Assembly (NCBI GenBank): GCA_002315855.1
Contig: DCIG01000074.1
Coordinates: forward strand, 14,222 to 29,588
Length of the DNA stretch: 15,367 nt
Source of the DNA: Lentisphaeria bacterium UBA1732
Lineage (GTDB): Bacteria > Verrucomicrobiota > Lentisphaeria > Victivallales > UBA1829
Reading direction: 5' to 3'
Below the pieces are notes generated by a model that did not search any database, was not told the origin of the DNA, and saw only the letters and a program-made list of their open reading frames with translations. Below are positions 7,728-15,294 of the stretch, in pieces. The position numbers were made by a program, and so were the translations under genes. Numbering within the stretch: position 1 is the stretch's first letter; each line of letters begins with the position of its first letter.

Positions 7728-9593
7728 ATGAAAATCTCCCAAAAACTATTGGTGCTGTCCTCCATTCTGGCCGGTTCTGTCGCATTCGCAGCAGAACAAT
7801 TTCCGCTGAATGAAGTACAGCTGCTCGACAGCCGTTATCTGGTCAACAAGAAACGCAACGCAGATTTTCTCCTCACACTCAGTCCTGACCGCCTCATGGC
7901 ACGCATGTATCAGTTCTGCGGAGAACCTGTAAAAGCACCGGTCTACGACGGCTGGGAAAGCAGCGATCTCTCCGGTCATACGCTGGGACATTATCTCACG
8001 GCACTTTCCATGGAATACCTCTCCACAGGCGATACGAAGTACAAAGAACGCGTGGACTACATCGTGAGTGAAATGGCCCGCTGTCAGGAGAAATACGGGG
8101 AATCCGGTTATATCGGATGCCTGAACGACAAAATCCGCAACTCTCTGGAAGTGCTGAAAAACGGCGATGTGGAAACCATCAACAAAATGTGGGCTCCGTG
8201 GTACACACAGCACAAAATCGCCGCCGGCCTGCTGGATGCGTGGCGTTATGCGGGGAATGAACAGGCGAAACTCGTATTAATCAAGTTTGCGAACTGGGTG
8301 GACGGGCTGACCAAAGGATTGACCCCGGAACAGGATCAGCGGATGCTCAGCATGGAATTCGGCGGACTGGGCGAAACTTTCCTGCATCTCTACGCCGAAA
8401 CCAAGCTGCCTGCTCACAAGGCACTGGCAGAACGCTTCCGCCATCACTGGCTGATTGACGATCTGGCGGCAGGACGCGACAATCTGCCCGGCAAACATGC
8501 CAATACACAGATTCCGAAAGTCGTAGCAGAAGCCGTGAATTACGAAATCACGGGGGACGATTTTGCGAAACGCGTTGCCGTGAATTTCTTCGACATCGTA
8601 ACCAAGAACCATACCTACGCACCGGGCTGCAACAGCGACCGTGAACAGTTCTTCAATCCGAAAGAAGCCGACCGCCGCCTGACCAACGCCACCGGCGAAA
8701 CCTGCAACGTGCACAACATGATTCGTCTGGCAGAGCATTTGCAGAAATGGGAACCGGAAAACCGGGCTTACGGCGATTACCGCGAACGCGCCATGATCAA
8801 CCAAATCATCGGATCGCAGGACCCCGAACGTGCCATGTTCCAGTATTTCGTGTGCCTGCGTCCCGGTCATTACCATGTGTACAGCACACCGGACCGTTCA
8901 TTCTGGTGCTGTTTCGGAACGGGTATCGAAAACCCGACGAAATACAACATCGGCATCTATTTCCATGACGACGACACGGTCTATGTAACACAATATATCC
9001 CGTCCGTACTGAAGTGGAAAGAAGCAGGATTCGAGCTGGAACAGAAGACGGAATACCCGAAAGACGGCAAAATCGTATTCACCGTGAAACAGGCTCCTGC
9101 AAAAGAAATGAGACTCCATTTCCGCACACCGGGCTGGGTGAACGGCAAGATTCAGACAGCTGTAAACGGCAAAAAAGAAGAAATCGACTCCACCGAAAAA
9201 GGCTGGTCGGTCAAGCGAGTCTGGAAAGCGGGCGACACCGTGGAACTGAATATTCCCATGGGACTGCACGCCGAACCGCTCTTCGGCGGTCATGACGAAC
9301 TGACGGCGTATTTCTACGGACCGACACTTCTGGCGGGCGATCTGGGCAAAGTGCCTGATTATGCAAACAAAGTGTACGTGAAAGATCAGCTGGACCGTCA
9401 GCGTGAACCCGCAGTGGCAGTTCCGACCTTGAAAGGCACCAAAGCGGATGATATTATGAAAGGTTTCAAGGCGGTTTCCGGCGAAGACCGCGCATTCAAC
9501 GCCGCAACGACCGACGGCAAAACCGTGCTGCTCCGTCCGTTCAATCAGCTTCCGTACAGCTATTATACGGTATACTGGAGACGCGGAGAATAA
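7728..9593 (+). CDS. Secreted GH127/GH146-type beta-L-arabinofuranosidase
   Basis: A 621-residue protein of the DUF1680-derived glycosidases (GH127/GH146), which release beta-L-arabinofuranose through a zinc-bound cysteine nucleophile. Residues 1-22 form a Sec signal peptide (basic start, hydrophobic core, AFA-A), with no lipobox seen. The early family block WESSDLSGHTLGHYL is present at about 75-90. The zinc and catalytic signature is complete: ETC at 324-326 (Glu, Cys) and the CC pair in FWCCFGTG at 394-395. By analogy with HypBA1, Cys394 would be the nucleophile. Glu306 in NSDREQF is the likely acid/base, although the usual GGNS reads GCNS here. The (alpha/alpha)6 barrel is followed by beta domains. 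An AAAGG precedes the ATG by 5 nt. Family is firm; GH127 versus GH146 and the exact substrate are not decided. Confidence 0.9.
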   Translation: MKISQKLLVLSSILAGSVAFAAEQFPLNEVQLLDSRYLVNKKRNADFLLTLSPDRLMARMYQFCGEPVKAPVYDGWESSDLSGHTLGHYLTALSMEYLSTGDTKYKERVDYIVSEMARCQEKYGESGYIGCLNDKIRNSLEVLKNGDVETINKMWAPWYTQHKIAAGLLDAWRYAGNEQAKLVLIKFANWVDGLTKGLTPEQDQRMLSMEFGGLGETFLHLYAETKLPAHKALAERFRHHWLIDDLAAGRDNLPGKHANTQIPKVVAEAVNYEITGDDFAKRVAVNFFDIVTKNHTYAPGCNSDREQFFNPKEADRRLTNATGETCNVHNMIRLAEHLQKWEPENRAYGDYRERAMINQIIGSQDPERAMFQYFVCLRPGHYHVYSTPDRSFWCCFGTGIENPTKYNIGIYFHDDDTVYVTQYIPSVLKWKEAGFELEQKTEYPKDGKIVFTVKQAPAKEMRLHFRTPGWVNGKIQTAVNGKKEEIDSTEKGWSVKRVWKAGDTVELNIPMGLHAEPLFGGHDELTAYFYGPTLLAGDLGKVPDYANKVYVKDQLDRQREPAVAVPTLKGTKADDIMKGFKAVSGEDRAFNAATTDGKTVLLRPFNQLPYSYYTVYWRRGE

Positions 9594-9721
9594 TCCGGCG
9601 TTCTGAACGAAAGGCAATTTCAAACGAACACCGTCAAGGTGCTGTTTTGAGGGAATGTGCTGCTGACTGACGGATGTTTTCAAAGTATTCCGGCAAAGAA
9701 ACAGCGACCTCAAAAACAGAG

Positions 9722-9746
9722 AAAAAGGTTTGAAGTTGCCTTTTTT
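9722..9746 (+). terminator. Possible weak terminator after the GH127-type gene
   Basis: AAAAAGG pairs with CCTTTTT across a 10-nt loop and the second arm runs into a T6 tract. The stem is AT-rich and 128 nt past the stop, so its strength is doubtful. The rest of the 220-bp gap to the next gene holds no gene that I can support. Confidence 0.4.
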
Positions 9747-9813
9747 GTCCTCTCCCAGCAGAGAAGACGATTTTCTGAACAAATGAGCTAATTTCAAAAA
9801 AAGGACGATAACA

Positions 9814-10665
9814 ATGTATTTGGACTCACTTTCTCTTTGCGTGGATGCGGGGAAATGCACGGCTTGCGGAGCCTGTGTCATGGAATGCGTGAATCATGTG
9901 CTGGAACAAAATCCCGAAACGGGACGGCCTCAGGTCGCAAACGGAGGCGAAGCCCGGTGCATTCACTGCGCACACTGCATGATGGCTTGTCCGGCAGGCG
10001 CCCTGAGCATCGACAACCTGAAACAGGAAGCATTTTCGGCAGATGTGCCGCCTGCAAACTATAAAAGCGTTCTGGAGCTTGTGAAACGGCGGCGTTCCGT
10101 GCGGCATTATCTGCAAAAGAATGTGGAGCGGGCTGTGCTGGATGAACTGCTTACAGACATGCGCTATACGCCCACGGGAGTGAATTTCGGCAAACTTCAT
10201 TTCACCGTGATTGACGACATCGAGGTCATGAACAAGTTCCGGTATGATTTTTACAGCGCGTTCCGAAAACGCACCGCAGGAGGCAGCAATCTACTGACGG
10301 AGGCTCTCGCGTGGAGTGAAGCATTTTTCGAGCATGACGATGATCCGGTGTTCCGCACGGCACCGCATTTGATTGTCGCATCACATGCCAACGGGGCATT
10401 CTGCGGGCATGACGACTGCGTAATCGCGCTGTCGTATTTCGAGCTGCTTGCCAATGCCCACGGGCTTGGGACCGTATGGTTCGGACGACTGATGACGATT
10501 TTCGCCCGATTCATGCCGGAATTGGTCGAAGCGTTGAAGATTCCTGACGGATACAAACCGGGATATGCCATGCTGTTCGGCTACCCCGATACGAATTTCC
10601 ATTCCTGCGTGGAACGTGCCATTCCTGAGGTCGATCGACCGAAAGAAATCATCGTGCCGGAATAA
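9814..10665 (+). CDS. Ferredoxin-nitroreductase fusion (2x[4Fe-4S] + FMN nitroreductase)
   Basis: A 283-residue cytoplasmic oxidoreductase. The N-terminal ferredoxin module carries two CxxCxxCxxxC clusters (Cys15-18-21-25 and Cys49-52-55-59, the last followed by Pro), each fitting a [4Fe-4S] centre. From about 83 a nitroreductase-fold FMN domain follows, with the FMN phosphate motif RRRSVR (92-97) and PTGVNFGKLHF (120-130). Such fusions are common in strict anaerobes and probably pass electrons from low-potential donors to the flavin; the physiological acceptor is unknown. AGGA lies 8 nt before the ATG. The downstream hairpin at 10706-10738 ends the transcript. No metabolic link with its neighbours is evident. 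Confidence 0.9.
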   Translation: MYLDSLSLCVDAGKCTACGACVMECVNHVLEQNPETGRPQVANGGEARCIHCAHCMMACPAGALSIDNLKQEAFSADVPPANYKSVLELVKRRRSVRHYLQKNVERAVLDELLTDMRYTPTGVNFGKLHFTVIDDIEVMNKFRYDFYSAFRKRTAGGSNLLTEALAWSEAFFEHDDDPVFRTAPHLIVASHANGAFCGHDDCVIALSYFELLANAHGLGTVWFGRLMTIFARFMPELVEALKIPDGYKPGYAMLFGYPDTNFHSCVERAIPEVDRPKEIIVPE

Positions 10666-10705
10666 GCCTGAGAAAACGGGAAAGCAAGTACAAAAAAAGG
10701 GAAAG

Positions 10706-10738
10706 CCCCTGCGTCATGTGTGAAAGCATGAGCAGGGG
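10706..10738. terminator. Bidirectional terminator between nitroreductase and ptuB
   Basis: CCCCTGC pairs with GCAGGGG, and above a single bulged G, TCATG pairs with CATGA around an 8-nt loop: 12 pairs. On the minus strand the stem is followed by CTTTCCC and seven T; on the plus strand by TAAAATG and five T. It sits between two convergent genes and can serve both, with the minus-strand side better formed. Confidence 0.78.
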
Positions 10739-10776
10739 TAAAATGTTTTTCAGGGGGAGAGGAAGGAATCGCGTGT

Positions 10777-11397
10777 TTATGGAATTTTACGACCAAGGAG
10801 ATCATAATACACAGAAAAACAATCACATTCACCAAGACCACTCAAAAATTCATCGATTTGCGCCTCGTTTGGTTCAGGAACTGTCCTTAAAAAGCAATCA
10901 ACAGTTCTTGCGATATTCGTCCTGATGCCTCTTAATTTTGCCGAATTATCCAAATTGAAAATACGAATTGTTTCTTCTGCTTTGGTTTTATGACTTTCGT
11001 CACGAGGGTGAATTCCTCCATTCATATCGTAATGAAAAAAATCTAAAGGTTCTTCCCGCGAGGGATCAATGATGTCAGACGGATTAAATTTGAATTTTGA
11101 GTTATCCTTATAAATTCCGCAAGAGCAGTTGCTCTTGCAGGAAAAAAACATATTTGTCCAGTCAAATGTTCTGTCCGGATTATCCGAACGCCGTTCAAGA
11201 TGCTCGATAAAACCATTTGATTTCTCGCTGATTACGGACTCACAATAAGCACAATAATGCTGTTGACGTTCATACAAAGAATCCGCTAAAACCGCATGTT
11301 CATCTTTTGCCTGTCTGCAAAAATCATCCCAATTTTGACAGGAAGCCTTAATGCGGGTCAAATTAATCGGAGAATTGCCTCGCAGAAATCTGTGCAT
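10777..11397 (-). CDS. ptuB: Septu nuclease subunit PtuB (HNH-type)
   Basis: A 206-residue protein resembling the HNH nucleases of Septu and of retron-linked cassettes (TIGR02646-like). Motifs: HYCAYC with Cys49 and Cys52, IEHLERR with the likely catalytic His66, WTNMFFSC with Asn82 and Cys87, then CSCG..K (Cys91, Cys93, Lys97). The cysteines probably hold a structural zinc. In Septu, PtuB is the DNA-cutting partner of the PtuA ATPase and acts during phage infection. The ATG follows the ptuA stop by 3 nt, with AAAGGA inside the end of ptuA, so the two are translated together. Base use is AT-richer than the flanking genes. The family assignment rests on motifs plus the ptuA context. Confidence 0.85.
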   Translation of the reverse strand: MHRFLRGNSPINLTRIKASCQNWDDFCRQAKDEHAVLADSLYERQQHYCAYCESVISEKSNGFIEHLERRSDNPDRTFDWTNMFFSCKSNCSCGIYKDNSKFKFNPSDIIDPSREEPLDFFHYDMNGGIHPRDESHKTKAEETIRIFNLDNSAKLRGIRTNIARTVDCFLRTVPEPNEAQIDEFLSGLGECDCFSVYYDLLGRKIP

Positions 11398-11400
11398 ATT

Positions 11401-12825
11401 TTATCCTTTTCTTTTGGCAATAAACTTACGCTGAATTTCAATTCGCTGTAAAGGATGATACTGTTCTCCAAAATGCGAAACCAAATCCCGATAGATTTTT
11501 TTCCCTTCTTCAGATTCTGCTTTCCCCTGAACAGCTAAATCAGCATAATTATTCAACATTTGCACTTTGGAATCATTTTGAGGTGCAGGATCCGTACCGA
11601 AAATTTGGGAAAGAATCTCCTGACTTTCCACCCCCTGAGTCTGTTTTTCAAACGGAAGAATTTGTCCATGGTCAAGGATTCTGACACATTCTCGCGGCAC
11701 AGATGAAACGACCTGAGGGCTGTGGGTGGTAACAATAAACTGGATACCGGGGAAAGTTCTTTGCAAGTCAATCAGAATCCGCTGCTGCCAAGAGGGATGC
11801 AAATGGAGGTCGACTTCATCAATCAAGACAATACCTTTTGTTTCAAGGAGTTGTTCAGGAGTTATTTTCGGGAGAGAAGAGTTTGCTTCCAAAATACGAG
11901 AAACGATATCGAGCACAAGAACCAAAACAATTTTATAGCCATCACTTAGCTGGGAATCGATTCTGCATGTTTTGAACAAATCATTTTCATCTTCGATGTC
12001 AACGACTAAATCCAATGGATTCAGAGTCGTCCGAAGATTTCTGAATCCGGGCAGCATCTTTTCGACTGCAAGCTGAATTGTTTTATATTCAATACTTTGG
12101 TAATCCCAGTCTCTGAGTTCTTCTTTCTTTCGTCTCTGGTTGTCTTCGAGAAAGCAAAACCATTCAATCATTTTTTTGTAATTCAGATCATTATCCAAAG
12201 CACCGATGTAAGCATCGAAACGCTGAAATACTTTTTGAAATCCGCGACGACGTTCCGGCTTGTTTCGAATCACAGCACGTTCCGTGTTATAATATGCAAT
12301 CACAGGGAGAGGAACAGACTCTTCCCGATTAAAGAAATCAATATATTCATCAGCCTGTTGAAGAATCTGTTTTGTACCTATCATATTCGGCAACAGCTTT
12401 TTGGTCTGCTCGCTTTTATCACGTTTCTGAACGATATCCCATTCGACAGGTGAACAACCGTCTTTCTTGTTTTCAGGCAAAACAGGGAATTCGGCTTCCG
12501 CTTTCAAACGCATATAAGGAGCTCGAGGTAATTTTTTAACTTCATCGCCTGATTTCCAAAGACCAGTTTGTTTAATTTCCCATTCATCACGGAAATCAGA
12601 GTCTTTCGTCCGCGGGACACTTATTTTTGGGAAACGGGACAAAAAAATCCCCAAAAGGAATTTGACAGCATCAAGGATTGCAGTTTTTCCCTGCCCATTT
12701 GCAGCAACAAAAACGGTCATTCCACCCTTTCCATCAGGCGTTTCTTCCGTGCAGTTCATACAAAAATCAAGAGAAAGTTTTTTGAAGCACCTGAAATTTT
12801 CGATTTCGATTTTACTTATTCTCAT
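11401..12825 (-). CDS. ptuA: Septu ATPase subunit PtuA
   Basis: A 474-residue SMC/OLD-like ATPase. It opens with the typical KIEIENFRCFKKL (5-17). Walker A is AANGQGKT (41-48), the ABC-signature-like LSDGYK is at 293-298, Walker B and D-loop are IVLIDEVDLHLHP (332-344) and the H-switch is TTHSP (366-370). All nucleotide-binding residues are intact. The middle (about 90-250) is the family-variable helical insert and includes YYNTERAV (178-185). No TOPRIM domain is seen, so it is not an OLD nuclease. In Septu, PtuA oligomers bind ATP and hold the PtuB nuclease in check until infection. AAGGA lies 9 nt before the ATG. No reverse transcriptase or other third gene accompanies the pair. AT-rich compared with neighbours, which fits acquisition by transfer. 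Confidence 0.87.
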   Translation of the reverse strand: MRISKIEIENFRCFKKLSLDFCMNCTEETPDGKGGMTVFVAANGQGKTAILDAVKFLLGIFLSRFPKISVPRTKDSDFRDEWEIKQTGLWKSGDEVKKLPRAPYMRLKAEAEFPVLPENKKDGCSPVEWDIVQKRDKSEQTKKLLPNMIGTKQILQQADEYIDFFNREESVPLPVIAYYNTERAVIRNKPERRRGFQKVFQRFDAYIGALDNDLNYKKMIEWFCFLEDNQRRKKEELRDWDYQSIEYKTIQLAVEKMLPGFRNLRTTLNPLDLVVDIEDENDLFKTCRIDSQLSDGYKIVLVLVLDIVSRILEANSSLPKITPEQLLETKGIVLIDEVDLHLHPSWQQRILIDLQRTFPGIQFIVTTHSPQVVSSVPRECVRILDHGQILPFEKQTQGVESQEILSQIFGTDPAPQNDSKVQMLNNYADLAVQGKAESEEGKKIYRDLVSHFGEQYHPLQRIEIQRKFIAKRKG

Positions 12826-12845
12826 TGATGATTTTCCTTGATGTC

Positions 12846-12890
12846 AGAGCTAATTTCAAAAGTCGTACAAGGGAATTTGAAATCAACTCT
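12846..12890 (-). repeat. Inverted repeat in the ptuA leader (15-bp arms, 15-nt spacer)
   Basis: Plus-strand arms AGAGCTAATTTCAAA (12846-12860) and TTTGAAATCAACTCT (12876-12890) are inverted copies apart from two positions. In the minus-strand transcript those two become G-U pairs, so a continuous 15-pair RNA stem is possible just before the ptuA ribosome binding site. Closely similar arms with the same 15-nt spacing occur in the GH67 leader. Confidence 0.75.
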
Positions 12891-12896
12891 TTTGAA

Positions 12897-12923
12897 TATT
12901 TGATTCATGATAAAAATCAAATA
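12897..12923. repeat. 9-bp perfect inverted repeat upstream of ptuA
   Basis: TATTTGATT and AATCAAATA flank a 9-nt centre. It lies about 72-98 nt before the ptuA start, next to the shared element. A poor promoter (TTGATT-N16-TATTCA, minus strand) overlaps it, so an operator role is possible. No T-run follows on either side, which argues against a terminator. Confidence 0.5.
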
Positions 12924-12986
12924 AGGAATATCGAGCATATTTTGAAGAAAATCTCAAAATTCCTCATTTGATTATGACATACAACT

Positions 12987-13014
12987 CCTGATTAAAGTTT
13001 TTTACTTAATCAGG
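12987..13014 (-). terminator. Hairpin overlapping the GH67 stop codon
   Basis: CCTGATTAA and TTAATCAGG form a perfect 9-bp stem with a 10-nt loop that contains the TAA of the glucuronidase gene. No T-run follows on the minus strand, so it may stabilise the mRNA end rather than terminate by the intrinsic route. The remaining 160 bp up to ptuA hold no gene, only the two inverted repeats described separately. Confidence 0.5.
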
Positions 13015-15059
13015 GCGTTGTCGAGAGCGCGGTTGACGCTGTCCGGGGACGGGCAGAAATGCACGTTATTCGGGAAGGAAACGCGTTTCAGCTTGTTCAG
13101 GTCATAGATCGGCTTCGTAATGCCATTGGGGATGGGGAGGCCATTGCAGCTCTGATAGAACAGGATGCAGGCGTCTTTCCACCAAACAGCCTCACGTGCC
13201 TGAAGCTGGAGACGACCGAGGACGAGTTCATAACGCTCCTTGTCAACGTATTTCTGCATTTTCTTCCAAATTTCAGGATAGGTGGCGGCAGTTCTGGCAC
13301 CTTCTTCAAAACGGGAGCAGAGATATTCCCAGAAAGTAACGCCGTGGACTTTTTCAGTCCATGCAATACGATGGAACCAAAGCCAATAGCGTTCGGGGCA
13401 AGTATCGAGCTTGTTGAATTGTTCATCCAGCGGGGCATTGTACTGTTTGACCGCGCCAGTACCGGAGGTGGTACGGTCAGGACCGACACCGTTTTTGTCG
13501 GCATTGTAGACGCTCTGATAGAGCCACGGACCGGGACCGTAGTGGTTGCCCAGCGTGGAGGCGAAAATGTGCTGAAGACCGAGCGGCATCATGTAATTGC
13601 GGATGGCAGGGACGGAGGACATCATCATGTCGGCGACAGGGTCAACGAATTTCGGATCGGAGGAGAAAGTCTGCTTCAGCCATTCTTTGGCAATGTCTTC
13701 GGATTTCAGGTCAGGATTCCATGCGAGACGTCCGAAAGCATACCAGTTCGCCTGTGCGAACGGATGACGGCACCAGTTCACATCATCGCCGATGTTGGCA
13801 ACGCCGGCAATCATGGAAGCCTGTTTGATTCTCTTTGCGACGGTGCTTCCGGGGCCATACTGGTAGGTATCACTGTCCAGCACTTCTTTCCAAAGCGGAG
13901 CAAGATAAGCCATGTGGTTGGATTGACCGAGGTATTCCTGTGTAATCTGGAACTCCATGCCAAGCGGAATATTATCGATTTTACCGAAGAGCGGATGGAA
14001 AGGTTCGCAGGGCTGGAAGTCCAGCGGACCATTCTTCGCCTGAACAACGACATTGTCATGGAATTTGCCTTCCAAAGCCTTAAATTCGAGGAGAGCCTGC
14101 TGGATGCGTTCCACTTCCTTGCGGGCGTAGACGAATGCACGCCAAATCACAACGCCGCCATGAGGTTTCAGGGCATCCGCCATCACATTTGCGCCATCGG
14201 CATGGGTACGCCCGTAATCGCAGGGACCGGACTGACCTTCGCTGTTCGCCTTGACAAGGAAACCGCCGAAATCGGGAATCAGCTTGTAGATTTCATCGAC
14301 CTTGGACTTCCACCAGGCAATGACCTGCGGGTCCAGCGGATCGGCAGTACGAAGTCCGCCGACCGTGCGAGGAGATGAGAAATTAACGGAAAGGAACACG
14401 CGAATACCATAAGGACGCAGGACACCGGCAATTACTTTGACCTTGTTCAGCGTATCGGTGGCAAGCATTCTGCGGTCGGCATTGACGTTGTTCAGGACAA
14501 CGGAATTGATACCGATGGAAGCATTTGCACGGGCATACTGTTCGTAGCGGGGAGAAATGGTGCCGGGCAGCTCATTCCACTTCCAAATGGAATTGCCGGC
14601 ATAGCCGCGTTCGATGGTACCGTTCATATTGTCCCAATGGTTCAACATGCGGTATTTGCAGGCAGGGGTTTCCTTGATCGTGAATGTATCGGCGAAGCTG
14701 AATCCGGTATCCTGAAGGCGGAGCAGATGATACACACCGTACAAAGCACCGATTTCGTTTTTCGCGGTAATGGTAATCTTCTGACTGTTGCCGGAAATCG
14801 TAAAGCTGTCGTTCTCGTGCGCTTTCGCTTCCGCAGTGTCAAGAACGATTTGCACTTGACGCACTTTCGTGAAATTCTTCAGTTCAGCCTGAATAATCTC
14901 AGCGGTTTTCGCGGCGGTGGAGGTCTGTTCAGCAGTTTTAACAACAGAAGGAAGAGGTTTAAGCCAAAGATTACTGCCGTCATCTGCGCCGGCATAGGTC
15001 GCGGATGCGCCAATTGCCACGCAAACACTCATTTTGAATAATTTGCCGAAGAGTTTCAT
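13002..15059 (-). CDS. aguA: Secreted GH67 alpha-glucuronidase
   Basis: A 685-residue GH67 enzyme of normal family length, which removes (4-O-methyl)-D-glucuronic acid from the non-reducing end of xylo-oligosaccharides. The N-terminal beta domain (about 30-130) is followed by the TIM barrel with the family block RPYGIRVFLSVNF (215-227), GGLRTADPLDP (234-244) and FGGFLVKANSEGQSGP (264-279). Glu274 in NSEGQ is the expected acid. Asp347 in GPLDFQP and Glu375 in ITQEYLG fit the other two catalytic carboxylates known from Cellvibrio GlcA67A. The start at 15059 gives a Sec signal peptide (MKLFGKLFK, hydrophobic core, cleavage near 24). Starting at the more distant ATG (15197) would bury that signal behind 46 extra residues. 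AAAGG before the ATG is part of a predicted hairpin. Confidence 0.95.
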   Translation of the reverse strand: MKLFGKLFKMSVCVAIGASATYAGADDGSNLWLKPLPSVVKTAEQTSTAAKTAEIIQAELKNFTKVRQVQIVLDTAEAKAHENDSFTISGNSQKITITAKNEIGALYGVYHLLRLQDTGFSFADTFTIKETPACKYRMLNHWDNMNGTIERGYAGNSIWKWNELPGTISPRYEQYARANASIGINSVVLNNVNADRRMLATDTLNKVKVIAGVLRPYGIRVFLSVNFSSPRTVGGLRTADPLDPQVIAWWKSKVDEIYKLIPDFGGFLVKANSEGQSGPCDYGRTHADGANVMADALKPHGGVVIWRAFVYARKEVERIQQALLEFKALEGKFHDNVVVQAKNGPLDFQPCEPFHPLFGKIDNIPLGMEFQITQEYLGQSNHMAYLAPLWKEVLDSDTYQYGPGSTVAKRIKQASMIAGVANIGDDVNWCRHPFAQANWYAFGRLAWNPDLKSEDIAKEWLKQTFSSDPKFVDPVADMMMSSVPAIRNYMMPLGLQHIFASTLGNHYGPGPWLYQSVYNADKNGVGPDRTTSGTGAVKQYNAPLDEQFNKLDTCPERYWLWFHRIAWTEKVHGVTFWEYLCSRFEEGARTAATYPEIWKKMQKYVDKERYELVLGRLQLQAREAVWWKDACILFYQSCNGLPIPNGITKPIYDLNKLKRVSFPNNVHFCPSPDSVNRALDNALIK

Positions 15060-15112
15060 GGGAAACCTTTCTGAAAATGGTGAAAAATGATTGTTGAGCG
15101 AGAGGGTTTCCC
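15060..15112 (-). promoter_or_regulatory. Leader hairpin covering the GH67 ribosome binding site
   Basis: In the minus-strand transcript GGGAAACC (15112-15105) is complementary to GGTTTCCC (15067-15060), which directly precedes the ATG and contains part of the AAAGG Shine-Dalgarno. The loop is 37 nt. If it forms, the start site is occluded. Pairing is exact over 8 bp, but the long loop makes it only moderately stable. Confidence 0.45.
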
Positions 15113-15124
15113 TTGAGAGATACC

Positions 15125-15165
15125 CTGATTTCAAAAATCCTGCCGGACACTTTGAAATCAGCTCT
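15125..15165 (-). repeat. Inverted repeat in the GH67 leader, shared with ptuA
   Basis: CTGATTTCAAA (15125-15135) and TTTGAAATCAG (15151-15161) are perfect 11-bp inverted arms with a 15-nt spacer. The right arm continues as CTCT, giving 14 of 15 identity with the right arm in the ptuA leader. It lies downstream of the predicted transcript start, so it would also be present in the mRNA as a hairpin. Confidence 0.75.
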
Positions 15166-15187
15166 GCATAAATAAAAACACACTGCG

Positions 15188-15216
15188 AATATAGCACAAA
15201 GTATGCAGTCTTTCAA
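15188..15216 (-). promoter_or_regulatory. Predicted sigma-70-type promoter of the GH67 gene
   Basis: On the minus strand TTGAAA (15211-15216), a 17-nt spacer and TATATT (15188-15193) form a near-consensus promoter. The expected start near 15181 gives a leader of about 120 nt that carries the shared inverted repeat and the RBS hairpin. Confidence 0.75.
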
Positions 15217-15294
15217 GCTGGAACGAAAAATTATTTGCATTTTTTCATCGTAGTTAATTGAAAAAGTAAACGCAACATTGGAAATCTGAGTTGT

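Noticed and set aside
8898..9881. 327-codon minus-strand frame over the glycosidase 3' end
   Set aside because: Antisense shadow of a well-supported GH127-type gene; product lacks recognisable motifs.
10777..12825. Retron cassette (ATPase plus HNH nuclease with a reverse transcriptase)
   Set aside because: No reverse transcriptase gene, YADD-type motif or msr/msd-like RNA is present on either side, so stand-alone Septu fits better.
11401..12825. OLD-family nuclease
   Set aside because: The ATPase is followed by a short tail (about 105 residues after the H-switch) without a TOPRIM motif set, and the partner nuclease is the separate ptuB.
13059..14378. 439-codon plus-strand frame within the GH67 region
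   Set aside because: Antisense to a GH67 gene with all catalytic motifs; no independent evidence.
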